NCBI GenBank assembly: GCA_024276605.1
Contig: JAJRWX010000010.1
Span: 36,136 to 100,135, forward strand
Reading direction: 5' to 3'
DNA length: 64,000 nucleotides
Origin: Planctomycetota bacterium
GTDB taxonomy: Bacteria; Planctomycetota; Phycisphaerae; UBA1845
How positions within the stretch are numbered: position 1 is the stretch's first letter; every line of letters begins with the position of its first letter. Under the pieces are notes generated by a model. That model did no database searches. It had not been told where the DNA came from and saw only the letters and a list, made by a program, of their open reading frames with translations. Positions 1 through 7,950 of the stretch are shown piece by piece. Both the position numbers and the translations under genes were made by a program.

Positions 1-188
1 GCTGACTCCTCACTTGGACAGTATCGCGCATACACGGAAAATTGCAACATAGAAAACCCTTCCACGAGCAGCGTTTTGCGAAATTGTGTGTATTGCCGTC
101 GCGCTGCTCGCGTCGTAACAGGTAAATCAAACATAGCGAACAACCACACGGCTTTATATCCCGACAAGGCTGGACTGTTATTCGACAT
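1..188 (-). CDS. cas2: CRISPR-associated endoribonuclease Cas2, N-terminal part (cut by window edge)
   Basis: Cas2 forms the Cas1-Cas2 complex that inserts new spacers into the CRISPR array. I translated the minus strand from an ATG at 188: 62 codons run open to the window edge. The peptide shows the Cas2 ferredoxin-like start, with FDLPV (the aspartate at the end of strand 1), then [12 protein letters not shown] and the strand [11 protein letters not shown]. About 40 further residues would lie outside the window. The ATG overlaps the cas1 stop by 11 nt, so the two genes are probably translationally coupled. It is the third gene of the order cas9-cas1-cas2, and the CRISPR array is expected to its left, outside the window. 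The family call is secure; completeness cannot be judged. Confidence 0.9.
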   Translation of the reverse strand, partial: MSNNSPALSGYKAVWLFAMFDLPVTTRAARRQYTQFRKTLLVEGFSMLQFSVYARYCPSEES

Positions 189-1083
189 GAGTCCATCCAT
201 CCGCAAGGTAAAGCTTTTTCGCTTCGCCCATGAACACTTTAACCAACGAAGATGCCGTCCTGGTAGCATGATCGAATAATGTTCGTGCTTCTCCTTCGCA
301 ATGATAACGATCCAGCATCACTTCCAGCAGCATCTGCTTGGCGGCCTTGTCCAACGAAGCATCCGCACCATAAGTGTTGACGATGTCAACCACAGCTTCA
401 TCAACGATCGGTCGATAGGGTTCCATCAGGTCGTCGGCTAAGCAAAAGGGGTTGTATCGGTTGTGGTGATGTACGCCGAGTGAAGGGTGTAGACCTACAC
501 CGCATATGGCTCGAGCGATGATCGCACGCAGTACGGCATATCCATAATTGAGGAACCTGTTCTGGTCGGGCAATTCACGACGACGCCGAAAATTAGGATC
601 ATCGAACAGCGCCGGCCAATATCGCCGGGATGCCTGGGCCTCGATGTTGGCCGTATCACCCGATCGTACTTGAGCTACTAAGGCACCGATGCCAAAATCA
701 TCACTGCGAATTCGTTTCAACAATGACGCCTGTGCTTTTACTTTCGCTTGTATGATCTGTTTCCATAGTCTTTTACGTGTAGGCACGGTAACAGATGCCT
801 GTGTAGAAAATCGCTCACTTTGCGTAGTATGCGCGTGGATCGGTAACATCATACCAACAGGAAGACTCTGCTTATCACAGACGACGATGACTCCTCCGCA
901 TTCCATTAGCGAAGTAAGAACGCTATGCGTACATGTGATCTGTGGATTAGCCAGAATGACTACTGTAGCTTCGACTAGTGGTGTGCATACGGTCTGCTCA
1001 CCTTTGCGTTCGAGCACAAGTTGCTTGTATTCAGTGCGCAAATAGGTTGGTGATCCCGAACAATCGATAATGCGTTCTAACAC
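178..1083 (-). CDS. cas1: CRISPR-associated endonuclease/integrase Cas1 (type II)
   Basis: Cas1 is the integrase of the spacer-acquisition complex. The 301-residue product has the length and composition of type II Cas1. It opens with RIIDCSG and has the small beta domain with [22 protein letters not shown] and [15 protein letters not shown]. The helical catalytic domain carries [16 protein letters not shown] and [10 protein letters not shown] (the catalytic histidine region), then [19 protein letters not shown], with the acidic residues that complete the metal site. The start is a GTG at 1083; no ATG gives a better fit. It lies 110 nt downstream of the end of the broken cas9 and overlaps cas2. 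Unlike cas9 it has no internal stop, so the adaptation genes look intact. Confidence 0.93.
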   Translation of the reverse strand: MLERIIDCSGSPTYLRTEYKQLVLERKGEQTVCTPLVEATVVILANPQITCTHSVLTSLMECGGVIVVCDKQSLPVGMMLPIHAHTTQSERFSTQASVTVPTRKRLWKQIIQAKVKAQASLLKRIRSDDFGIGALVAQVRSGDTANIEAQASRRYWPALFDDPNFRRRRELPDQNRFLNYGYAVLRAIIARAICGVGLHPSLGVHHHNRYNPFCLADDLMEPYRPIVDEAVVDIVNTYGADASLDKAAKQMLLEVMLDRYHCEGEARTLFDHATRTASSLVKVFMGEAKKLYLADGWTHVE

Positions 1084-1193
1084 GGTAACACACTCTACTC
1101 ATAGCGCGCAACTGAACTCGTCCACACCAAGAAATGTTCGATAACCCAAAGAAGGGTACTCAAAAGGTGCATCGGTTGAAACGTTATCGTGTC

Positions 1194-4100
1194 TTAGTCA
1201 TTAGCTGGAATAACACATCCGAGATATGTTACTCGGACCTTGCGGGCTTTGCCTTTGCGTAGTTTCTCGCCTGAGGCTCGCTCACGAGACTTTGTCTTAC
1301 GACGCTCCTTTTGTGTGCGCGCGTCCCAATGTAATGTCAATTCAATGTCTCCCTCAGAAATGCCATTGATCCGATAAATGTGGTTATCACCATGCTTGTC
1401 TTTGAATTCGAGACACTCATTCCCTGAAAGTGAAAACTTGAACCGCCGATTATCGCCCCAATCACGTTGTACGATGGGTTCGCCGCGCCGGCGTCGCTGC
1501 ATGACTTCAAATCTAGTTACGGGATGATCGGTCCATTTGGTTTCGTTTCCATTTTCATCAAGATCGGCCACGATGACGGTATGATGGTTGCTACCTGCCT
1601 TGGCGGCTACATGTCGCCGACGCGGTCCCTCTCCAATATCCCATGTTGTGACACTGGCTTTGACACGTATTTTGTGAATGGGAATACGTCGCCCATCGTG
1701 CGTTTTCTGGGATGGGTGGTTGGCTGGGTCGGCGAACACTATCGCTGGATTCTTGCCTTTAGCGTTAGCGAATGCCTGTTGAATGATCTTGCGTTTTATG
1801 GGGTCAACAATGGCGTTTCCGGTGATTTCCTTTACTTAAAGCTTATGGAGGAGTTTACGCACGTGGCGCACCGGTTGTTTGTCATTCACGTTTATCGGTT
1901 TGCTGTATAATGTTTCTGCGTGCAATACGCCGTTTAACTTGCGACTTACCCGCATTGAAACATGAACATGGTTTAGCATCTCATGTAAATCTTTCTCGAA
2001 CCCTGTCCATGGATGCTCAATTGGGGCAAAGAGTTTTCGCCGGTGCTCATAGGCATTAGCCGCCGCATGAGAAAGTTTCTCCACAATAGCTGGTGAAGAC
2101 AGTGCAATTAGGACGGCATCTTCGGCATGATGTAAATGCGTGTCTCGATTCTTAGGGCCTAGCTGCCATTCGCGTCGCAGAATACTAGTTATACCACCTG
2201 TGTTCGTCTGAATGTGTTGGCGACCATTCTAGTCTATTCGTCCACCATATAGTAGCCCCAGATAATCTGCGGCCAGTCTTGATGTGTATCGGGTATCCTG
2301 CAGATGTCGTAATGGCTGCATGTCTTCCGGTATTTCCTCAGCCATAAATCGACGTAGTTTTTCTCGCGCTCCATTTCCCTGGAATCGCCTTACTCGTTCA
2401 ATGATTTGCTCCCAACGTTCCTGGTCTTGACTATAGGCTTCATGCGGCGTGAGATTCCCTTTGCGTGTACGGTTCTCTTCATGGTAGCAGAGCGTTTTGT
2501 TGAAAAAATTGTTATCGAGGGATCGGCTCATTGGCCAGATGTGTTCTATATCGAATTGGGGGTTTTGTCCGATCAGTGTACGCATAGAAATCTGTTTCCC
2601 GGTATAGGGGCATTCCCAGCCACACTCGTCTGCTAGAAGAACTTTCTGTATGTCTGAGTTGTTGGGTATGGCTACGTCTGATTTGTCAAGAATCCTTGCA
2701 ATAGCCTTCTCACGTTGTTTTTCATTGGCTTTCATTCGTTTAGACGCCTCCTGCCGTTGCTTGCGGGGGCGTTTTAGATCGCGTGCTAATTCGATGCGAA
2801 TCACATCCGGTTTGCCATGCTCATCAATCAACTGATTAACCAGCTTGCGAAGTTCAGTCAGTGCACGGCAGACGGCAGGATTGCGTAAATCGGACAGAGC
2901 TGTCAACACCGGCGGTAGCTTGTCTACAGGTTCTTTAGATTCAAAACTTTCCGGAAATTCAATCTGACGGGCTGTTTGATACGGCGTACCATCCTTCATA
3001 CGTTTAACCAATCTAGCTAACGCTTGACGGGAATGGGCGGTATGTCCAGATTCTAAGGTGACTTCTGCCAATTCTCTGGCTTGTTCGGTGTCAAGACTCC
3101 AAACCTGCCGCGCACGACGAATCAATGAGTCGCTTTTTTCAAATGATCGAACATCCTCAACAACTGCATCGCGCTCCGCCTCCGATAAAACCATCCATCG
3201 ATCACCGAAGATTTTACTCAGCTTTGCGTCTGTACGATTTCCGACCAGCCTTTTCTCGCCACCCTCTTCGAAGTTGAAGGTCGCATCCTTTGGCAGAGCC
3301 AAATATTTTTTACCCTTCAATGTCTTTAGCGTCTTGTCTCCTTCTTGGTCGAGCACTTCAAACAATTGTTGCCTTTCCATATCGTCTAGCTTGCGTGAGG
3401 TTTGATCGGGCAAGTGAATAACCAAATCGTTAATTTTTTGCATCATGCGAAAGCGCTGTGCTACGCGCAGCGCTAACGGTGCACGTTGATAAATTGGTTT
3501 GCCATGTTTGTCCCGAATCAGTTCGCACTTACCTATTAAATGGCTTTGTGATTTGAGTGGTCGCTGGTCAAAAATAGCATCAAAAATGCGTTTTCGAATG
3601 TCTTCGGTTAATTGTTTAAGATACTTCGACTGTGCTAACCAAATCGCATCGAATTCGTCAATAAACATTTGACGGGAAGTCCATCGCCGCCGGACAACTT
3701 CATTTTGTGGGTTAAGCGAAGCAAAGTATTCACCCAATGTACGTGCCTGGACCTGTGTCATCTCTTCATGCAACTTGCTAATCCCAGCTTTCACTACACC
3801 TTCATCGCTATCGCCTGCACTAGTCTTACGATTACTCAAGAATCCTCGCCGCTGAGCCAAATGATAAATGGCTCGCCCAAATTCAAAAGGCTCAAGTTGA
3901 CTGTCCAATGCTTTGCGCCGTAGCAAGTAGGGTAATAAATGCCGCGTTGCTTCTTGGTCGATATATTTTTTTCGAATTGAGGCATCGAGCGCAAGAATCA
4001 TGTCATGAATTTCAGTTGGTGAATCAACCGAACATGTTGGAAGCAAATGATGGTATTGCAGGATTTTGAGCAACTTGCGTTTGCGCCATGCACGCCGCCA

Positions 4101-4319
4101 ATGCTGACGCCTGGGTTGTCGTGCCTCACGGCGCACTGTAGCCCGTGACTCATCACGTCCACTTTCCATATCCCCCTCTACGCCGGCATCAAACCTATGA
4201 GAGCCAAGCGATATGAGCTTTCTATCACCCGACTGCTGTTTCTGTAATACAGCCCAACCCACAGATTCTGCACCAATATCCAATCCCAATACATAAGAGC
4301 CGGTTTTTGTGTTTTCCAA
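1194..4319 (-). pseudogene. cas9: Cas9, type II-C, interrupted by two in-frame stop codons
   Basis: Cas9 is the RNA-guided DNA nuclease of type II CRISPR systems. The reading frame from 4319 to 1194 (about 1,041 codons, normal for II-C) stays in one frame throughout but has TAG at 2229-2231 (codon 697) and TAA at 1836-1838 (codon 828). Upstream of the first stop: RuvC-I LGLDIGAESVGW (D14), an arginine-rich bridge helix (codons about 60-80), RuvC-II IRIELARDLK, and the HNH motif FDIEHIWPMSRSLDNNFFNK (H593). After the first stop the same frame continues with QTNTGGITSILRREW and RuvC-III HLHHAEDAV (H731, D734). After the second stop it resumes with IVDPIKRKIIQQAFANAKGK and the PAM-interacting C-terminus. 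The chosen start is a TTG at 4319 preceded by AAGGAG; an ATG at 4427 in the same frame lies upstream of the likely promoter. Without readthrough the first product (696 aa) lacks RuvC-III and PAM recognition. Two nonsense mutations, assembly error or readthrough are all possible. Confidence 0.9.
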
Positions 4320-4330
4320 TGAAAAGCTCC

Positions 4331-4361
4331 TTGACTTAACACATTGATTTGATATTATACT
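4331..4361. promoter_or_regulatory. Overlapping divergent promoters of cas9 (-) and the tracrRNA candidate (+)
   Basis: On the plus strand TTGACT (4331-4336) and TATTAT (4353-4358) are separated by 16 nt, a good vegetative-type promoter predicting a start near 4366. On the minus strand the same AT-rich patch reads TATAAT (4354-4359), with no clear -35. It would give a transcript of about 25-30 nt leader holding the AAGGAG site before the TTG start of cas9. The two -10 elements overlap, so the two transcripts would compete. Inferred from sequence only. Confidence 0.5.
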
Positions 4362-4365
4362 GGGT

Positions 4366-4476
4366 AGTGTATCTGAGCGACGTTTGTCTTGCAAATCATA
4401 GTAAGGACTTATGTTCGCGAAAGGCAACGCTCCTCGTGAGCGACCTTCTAACGCCTCTCATACGGGGCGTTTTTTT
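4366..4476 (+). ncRNA. Candidate tracrRNA of the type II-C locus
   Basis: Type II systems need a trans-activating RNA whose anti-repeat pairs with the crRNA repeat. This stretch runs divergently from cas9, starts just after a TTGACT/TATTAT promoter and ends in a terminator. In its first half, CAAATCATAGT followed by AAGGAC resembles the anti-repeat end of known II-C tracrRNAs, where an ACTATGA-like block is followed by an AAGG linker. Next comes a hairpin CGCTC-CTCGT-GAGCG (4428-4442), then the ACGCC/GGCGT terminator stem and seven Ts. If this is right, the CRISPR repeat outside the window should begin close to ACTATGATTTGCAAGACAAA. The array is not visible, so pairing could not be checked. 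Confidence 0.6.
4451..4476 (+). terminator. Rho-independent terminator of the tracrRNA candidate
   Basis: A stem ACGCC (4451-4455) / GGCGT (4466-4470) is followed directly by a seven-T tract. It closes the candidate tracrRNA on the plus strand. Confidence 0.6.
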
Positions 4477-4632
4477 ATACCTCCTGTTTGGTTTTTCTTT
4501 CCATGTATAGAGCAATAGCCCAACTTTCGTAACTCGGGTGAATTGATACGTCAGTTGTTGTTTTTGGATATTTGCTTGCTGACTCAGGTGACCTTGTTTA
4601 CATGCGCTTGTCCGCAGGCTGCGCCGTGCGGA

Positions 4633-4765
4633 GGGTGCCCCATCCTTTGGGTACTCCCAAAGGGTGGGGGACGGAGCAAGTCTCGAAAGGTACCGCAAGT
4701 GTCACGGTCATTGCACGGACTATCCTTCCCCCACCCTTTGCCAGTAGGCAAAGGATGGGGCACCC
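4633..4765. mobile_element. MITE-like 133-bp element, copy 1, with 17-bp terminal inverted repeats
   Basis: The element begins with GGGTGCCCCATCCTTTG and ends with the exact reverse complement. It contains two strong hairpins (CCTTTGGG / CCCAAAGG and CCTTTGCC / GGCAAAGG) near its ends. A second copy of identical length lies at 48164-48296 in the opposite orientation; by eye the two differ at seven positions. It has no coding capacity, so any mobilising enzyme would have to act in trans. No target-site duplication is evident. Confidence 0.7.
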
Positions 4766-4866
4766 GCGCCACACGGCCTTGCTGACTCAGGTGACCTTGT
4801 TTACGTGTGCTGGTCCGCAGGCTGGCGCCGTGCGGCTCTGAATCGACTACGCGCGTGCTAATCATC

Positions 4867-4904
4867 GGCTCCCCCATGTCCAAACAAAAGGACATGGGGC
4901 ACAC
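4867..4904. repeat. Dispersed hairpin repeat (CCCCCATGTCC family), copy 1
   Basis: The core CCCCCATGTCC, then a short A-rich loop, then GGACATGGGG forms a strong hairpin. Close copies occur at 27912-27950 and 32003-32042, with the same flanking CTC before and CAC after. Confidence 0.7.
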
Positions 4905-4926
4905 ATTTCATGATCCGTACCGCATG

Positions 4927-6285
4927 TTAATCAAGTACGTTGAACGAAAACAACGGTGTTAAATCGTCAAGGGTGTCTAAGCGCCAAGCCAGCTTGAGGG
5001 TTGCTTCTGCGGTTTCATCGGAAATCACGCCGTTGGCCATCCGTTTGAATTTGGCGATCACCTCGTCGTCGGTCATGGGGTTTTATGCATGGCCGCGAGG
5101 GAAGTCCACCCGTTTATTCGCCTTCGTTCCGTCGCTACACGTGATGGTGATATCGTTGGGTATGCCCTTGGGATATCCTTTGTTGAGTTCAGCGTCTTCC
5201 ACGATGTTGGTTTTATCGATCAAGTCCAGCAAGACAGGATCGGTTAATCTTTCCTGTTTGAACGTATCCAGCGTGACATCTCCATCTACCAGTGCGGCTG
5301 CACAACAGTAGAACATGGAATGATCCGCCGTTTCGCGTGAGGTGGGGCGAAGTTTTTCCGGCTCGCTACCAATGATGCTGACGGCAGCCTCAAAACTGCC
5401 GATATGGATGTTATCAATCTTTTTACCCTCTACTTGGGGTCGCAGTTGTAGCATGGCATCGATGGCGGATTGCGAGTGGTATTCAGCCGGCCAGAATTTG
5501 ATGTAGGTCTTATCGATCATGAAATCACCTTCACATCCGAGCACCACATGCTTGGCGCCGTGAATATTGAGCTGATTCATTAACCCTTTCGGTCCTTCAA
5601 AAATTTCGTTCGGACCGGTCATACCACGACGGGCCAAGTCGGCGGCGAAGATGCCGTTGCGACCGGCATTGGAGAACGCGCAGGCTTTCCAGTCGGAAAT
5701 TTGCCCGGTGCGGGTTTGTCGTGTGGTGATATTGCAGACCCCGGCTAAACCCAAGGCATGTTCCATCTGATCTTCAGAAAGTCCCCACAACTTTGCAGCT
5801 AGTAGCGCGGTGGATAGTGCGCCGTAGGTGACGTGATCCCAACCGCCCGCCCGCAGACTGGCAGCGTCACATAAGCGACACTGAATTTCGTAACCGATGA
5901 CCGTTGCGAGGATCATATCCTTGCCGGATTTTCGCGCGTTTTGCGCGACAGCTACTGCCGCCGGGATGTTGTCCGAAGGATGAGCCGGTTCCAGGCTCAG
6001 GTAGGTGTCGTTGTAATCGAGGTAGCGCACCATGGCCCCGTTGGCGAACGCTGCTAACTCGGAAGAGGTGTTGTGATTAGTCCCCCAAACTGAAGCTGCG
6101 GGTGGTGAATCGTTGATGGCCATGGCTATGGCGCGGGCGATCTTCGCCGGTTGAGCACGGTAGGCCCCCAGGCAAGTAGCGATCGAATCGATCACCCGTC
6201 GCTTGACCTCGTGAACGGTCTTTTCCGGCAAATCCTCATACTTCAAATTCGTGGCCCAGTTGGCCATCTTTCGTGCGATTGTCAT
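4927..6285 (-). pseudogene. MmgE/PrpD family protein (2-methylcitrate dehydratase-like), one in-frame stop
   Basis: MmgE/PrpD proteins dehydrate 2-methylcitrate or related substrates; the exact substrate cannot be told. The frame of 453 codons has the family length. It shows the N-terminal RVIDSIATCLGAYRA, the substrate-site segment LEPAHPSDNIPAAVAVAQ, and RGGWDHVTYGALSTALLAAKLWGL. Near the end KRVDFPRGHA is followed by TAA (5083-5085, codon 401) and then, in the same frame, NPMTDDEVIAKFKRMANGV, the usual family continuation, for a further 51 residues. A 400-residue truncated product is the default reading; loss of the C-terminal lid segment would probably impair it. The gene stands alone, with no citrate synthase or methylisocitrate lyase beside it. 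The start is the ATG at 6285, preceded by AAGGAGC. Confidence 0.8.
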
Positions 6286-6493
6286 GTTGCTCCTTACCTC
6301 GTTACAAGAAATTATACAGTTTTTTGTTTAGCACTTACTTATTAAAAGACGGAATTGAAGATGGTAAACCCACGCGCATAAAGAATCTAGCAAACGCCTG
6401 AGAAAAATGTTCGAGGAATGGTGAACAAAGGCGCCATCGATTGTTTAGTGACTGCGCATGCTTTTTAGTGTATTCGATTGGTAGACTATAAAT

Positions 6494-6868
6494 TTAACGA
6501 AAATCCACTACGTAGCATGCTTGGTTATCATTGGAGTCCACCATTGAAGCCATCATATGTAAGCCTTCGACCCTACCTGTCCTGACCCTTTCCCAAGCTT
6601 TCTTTTCTTTGAATTTAGGATTGGCGTTTTCGAATTGTGAAATAGAGATGATCGGACACATGGCTACAAGAGTAGCCTTATCGTTTTCCAGGTCGCAGCT
6701 TTGAGTGACCACGATACAATCATATTCTTTTACTAGTACTTGGTGAACTTCTTTTTCGCTTCCGTAGTCCGGTTCAAAGCATGGTATGAGGCATTCGGGC
6801 AAGTAATCACCTTGCGCTAAAGCTGAACCTTCGACTTGATCCCACCACTTTCTATTGGAGCTTGCCAT
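6494..6868 (-). CDS. Uncharacterised 124-residue protein, third gene of the TIGR04255 cassette
   Basis: I do not recognise a named family. The protein is soluble, with no signal peptide or membrane segment. Its most distinctive stretch is VVTQSCDLENDKATLVAMCP (about residues 53-72): a hydrophobic strand leading into SCDLEN, then a second strand ending in CP. The N-terminal part has ALAQGDYLPECLIPCF. The four cysteines could bind a metal, but this is only a possibility. The ATG overlaps the preceding stop as TAATG, so it is the last member of a tightly coupled three-gene unit. Base composition is clearly more AT-rich than the surrounding housekeeping genes, which suggests acquisition by transfer. 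Confidence 0.7.
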   Translation of the reverse strand: MASSNRKWWDQVEGSALAQGDYLPECLIPCFEPDYGSEKEVHQVLVKEYDCIVVTQSCDLENDKATLVAMCPIISISQFENANPKFKEKKAWERVRTGRVEGLHMMASMVDSNDNQACYVVDFR

Positions 6869-7158
6869 TACTCATCTTCCAACTCGAAAGGTAACGGTTT
6901 GCCCTTTCCGCCATCGATATACAATGTTGGCACGAAAAACATTCGTTTGGGTGGTACAGGCGAATAGTCTATGATGTCCGAATTGACTTCCTCAGACATG
7001 AACATTTCGGTCCGATCCGACCAATGAATCCGTGCCTCAAGTTCCCTTACCAGAAGTTGTTGTCCCTCTATACCCTGGGCTTGCGGAATATCATCTGCTT
7101 GGGTTGCATCCCAATAATAAGTGATTGGTGGTATAGCGGTAGTTGCGATAGCTGGCAT
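6868..7158 (-). CDS. Uncharacterised 96-residue protein, second gene of the TIGR04255 cassette
   Basis: No family recognised. The sequence is acidic, with a proline-rich start (IPPITYYWD) and a C-terminal segment RMFFVPTLYIDGGKGKPLPF; there is no membrane segment or signal peptide. Both ends overlap neighbours by one base in the TAATG arrangement. This implies translational coupling and probably fixed stoichiometry with the TIGR04255 protein upstream and the SCDLEN protein downstream. A small partner or regulatory subunit is a reasonable guess. Confidence 0.65.
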   Translation of the reverse strand: MPAIATTAIPPITYYWDATQADDIPQAQGIEGQQLLVRELEARIHWSDRTEMFMSEEVNSDIIDYSPVPPKRMFFVPTLYIDGGKGKPLPFELEDE

Positions 7159-7898
7159 TAGTTGAATAGCTCCCTTGTTCGATCAGTTATGCATGCTTCG
7201 AATATATTATTTTTTCTCTCGTGAAGAGTCTCGAAAAAATTCCAAAGCTCATCTTCGTCATGAGGTAAGTTTTCATGTCTAAATAGATCGATATCTAAAA
7301 CTATTGACGCCACATTTTGTGTTGCCGGTTCAATGATGGCTTGGTTAATAACAGCCAGCGACTGTATGTCTACCTGCGGAATACGCAATTGCATAAAATA
7401 ACCTTCCAACTCCTGCGGCAGGTCAACAGAAATTTCCGGTGACGTGCGTAGGTAATCTTTCAGGTCAGTTAGCGGAAGGGGCAGGTCTAATCGGTTTATA
7501 TATCTGACGGCCATTCGTATCACCTTGGTTGGCTGTACTACCGTCCTGTATGCATTCCACAGCCTACGTGCTTCGTCTCGGAAGGGTTGCCAATTTTCAT
7601 ACGGGGCAAGCCGGCTTACACTGAATCCATCTAGCCGAGCCTGGAAAATATATCTGCTGTCTTGGCTCGTGAATAGAAATCCAACATGTTCCGTACTAGC
7701 AGAGGCCGAAGTTTCTTGGTTGTCCATCTGTCCTTGAAGGACAGCCACATTGCGGTGTTTTTTATTTGGGTATTCCGACTCTAAGCCCAGTTGTACTTTC
7801 TCTAAACCTGCGATGGTTACATCGCTAGTTTGTTCGATTTTCAAGTCGATTATGGCCTCTGTGATCGGGGCATGGGGATAATGTCGTGTTTTGACCAT
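7158..7898 (-). CDS. TIGR04255 family protein, first gene of a three-gene cassette
   Basis: TIGR04255 proteins are sporadically distributed and have no assigned function. The family pattern seen here is HYPHAPITEAIIDLKI at the start, a middle segment FQARLDGFSVSRLAPYENWQPF (FxxxRLAPYxxWxxF), MAVRYINRLDLPL, and a C-terminal VLDIDLFRHENLP. The start at 7898 (MVKTRHYPHAP) removes a 29-residue upstream extension that overlaps the preceding gene and does not look like family sequence; no strong ribosome site is visible at either candidate. It is followed with TAATG overlaps by two small genes. Neighbours are a damaged CRISPR locus and PrpD gene on one side and ETF genes on the other, with lower GC than either, consistent with a mobile accessory cassette. 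Confidence 0.8.
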   Translation of the reverse strand: MVKTRHYPHAPITEAIIDLKIEQTSDVTIAGLEKVQLGLESEYPNKKHRNVAVLQGQMDNQETSASASTEHVGFLFTSQDSRYIFQARLDGFSVSRLAPYENWQPFRDEARRLWNAYRTVVQPTKVIRMAVRYINRLDLPLPLTDLKDYLRTSPEISVDLPQELEGYFMQLRIPQVDIQSLAVINQAIIEPATQNVASIVLDIDLFRHENLPHDEDELWNFFETLHERKNNIFEACITDRTRELFN

Positions 7899-7950
7899 CT
7901 GTAAAATTCTATCTAGTTTCAGGCGAGCATTCAACTGAGGATAATTCGAG

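Larger units (their letters stand above)
4477..4926. repeat. Gene-free region made mostly of dispersed repeats (host repeat copies flanking a MITE-like insert)
   Basis: I see no credible gene in these 450 bases. A host repeat with the core TCCGCAGGCTG, preceded by CCTTGTTTAC, occurs twice here (about 4590-4622 and 4797-4842). Related copies lie at about 37700-37745, 48010-48095 and 48298-48345. The 133-bp element described separately sits between the two local copies, as if inserted into this family. A hairpin of another family follows at 4867-4904. Confidence 0.6.

Noticed and set aside
689..1045. 118-codon frame opposite cas1
   Set aside because: It is antisense to a clear Cas1 coding sequence and has no family signal.
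1194..4427. cas9 broken by frameshifts into three genes
   Set aside because: A check of codon phase shows all three pieces share one frame; only in-frame stops separate them.
4543..4904. Several overlapping open frames of 80-106 codons
   Set aside because: They lie on both strands of palindromic repeat DNA and have no family features.
1194..6285. Stop codons TAA/TAG read as glutamine in this genome (recoding)
   Set aside because: Many genes end normally with TAA or TAG at the right family length, e.g. cas1 with TAA overlapping the cas2 start and etfB with TAA two bases before etfA, so general reassignment is not supported.
1..6493. CRISPR array inside the window
   Set aside because: No regularly spaced direct repeats were found; the array is expected to the left of cas2, outside the window.
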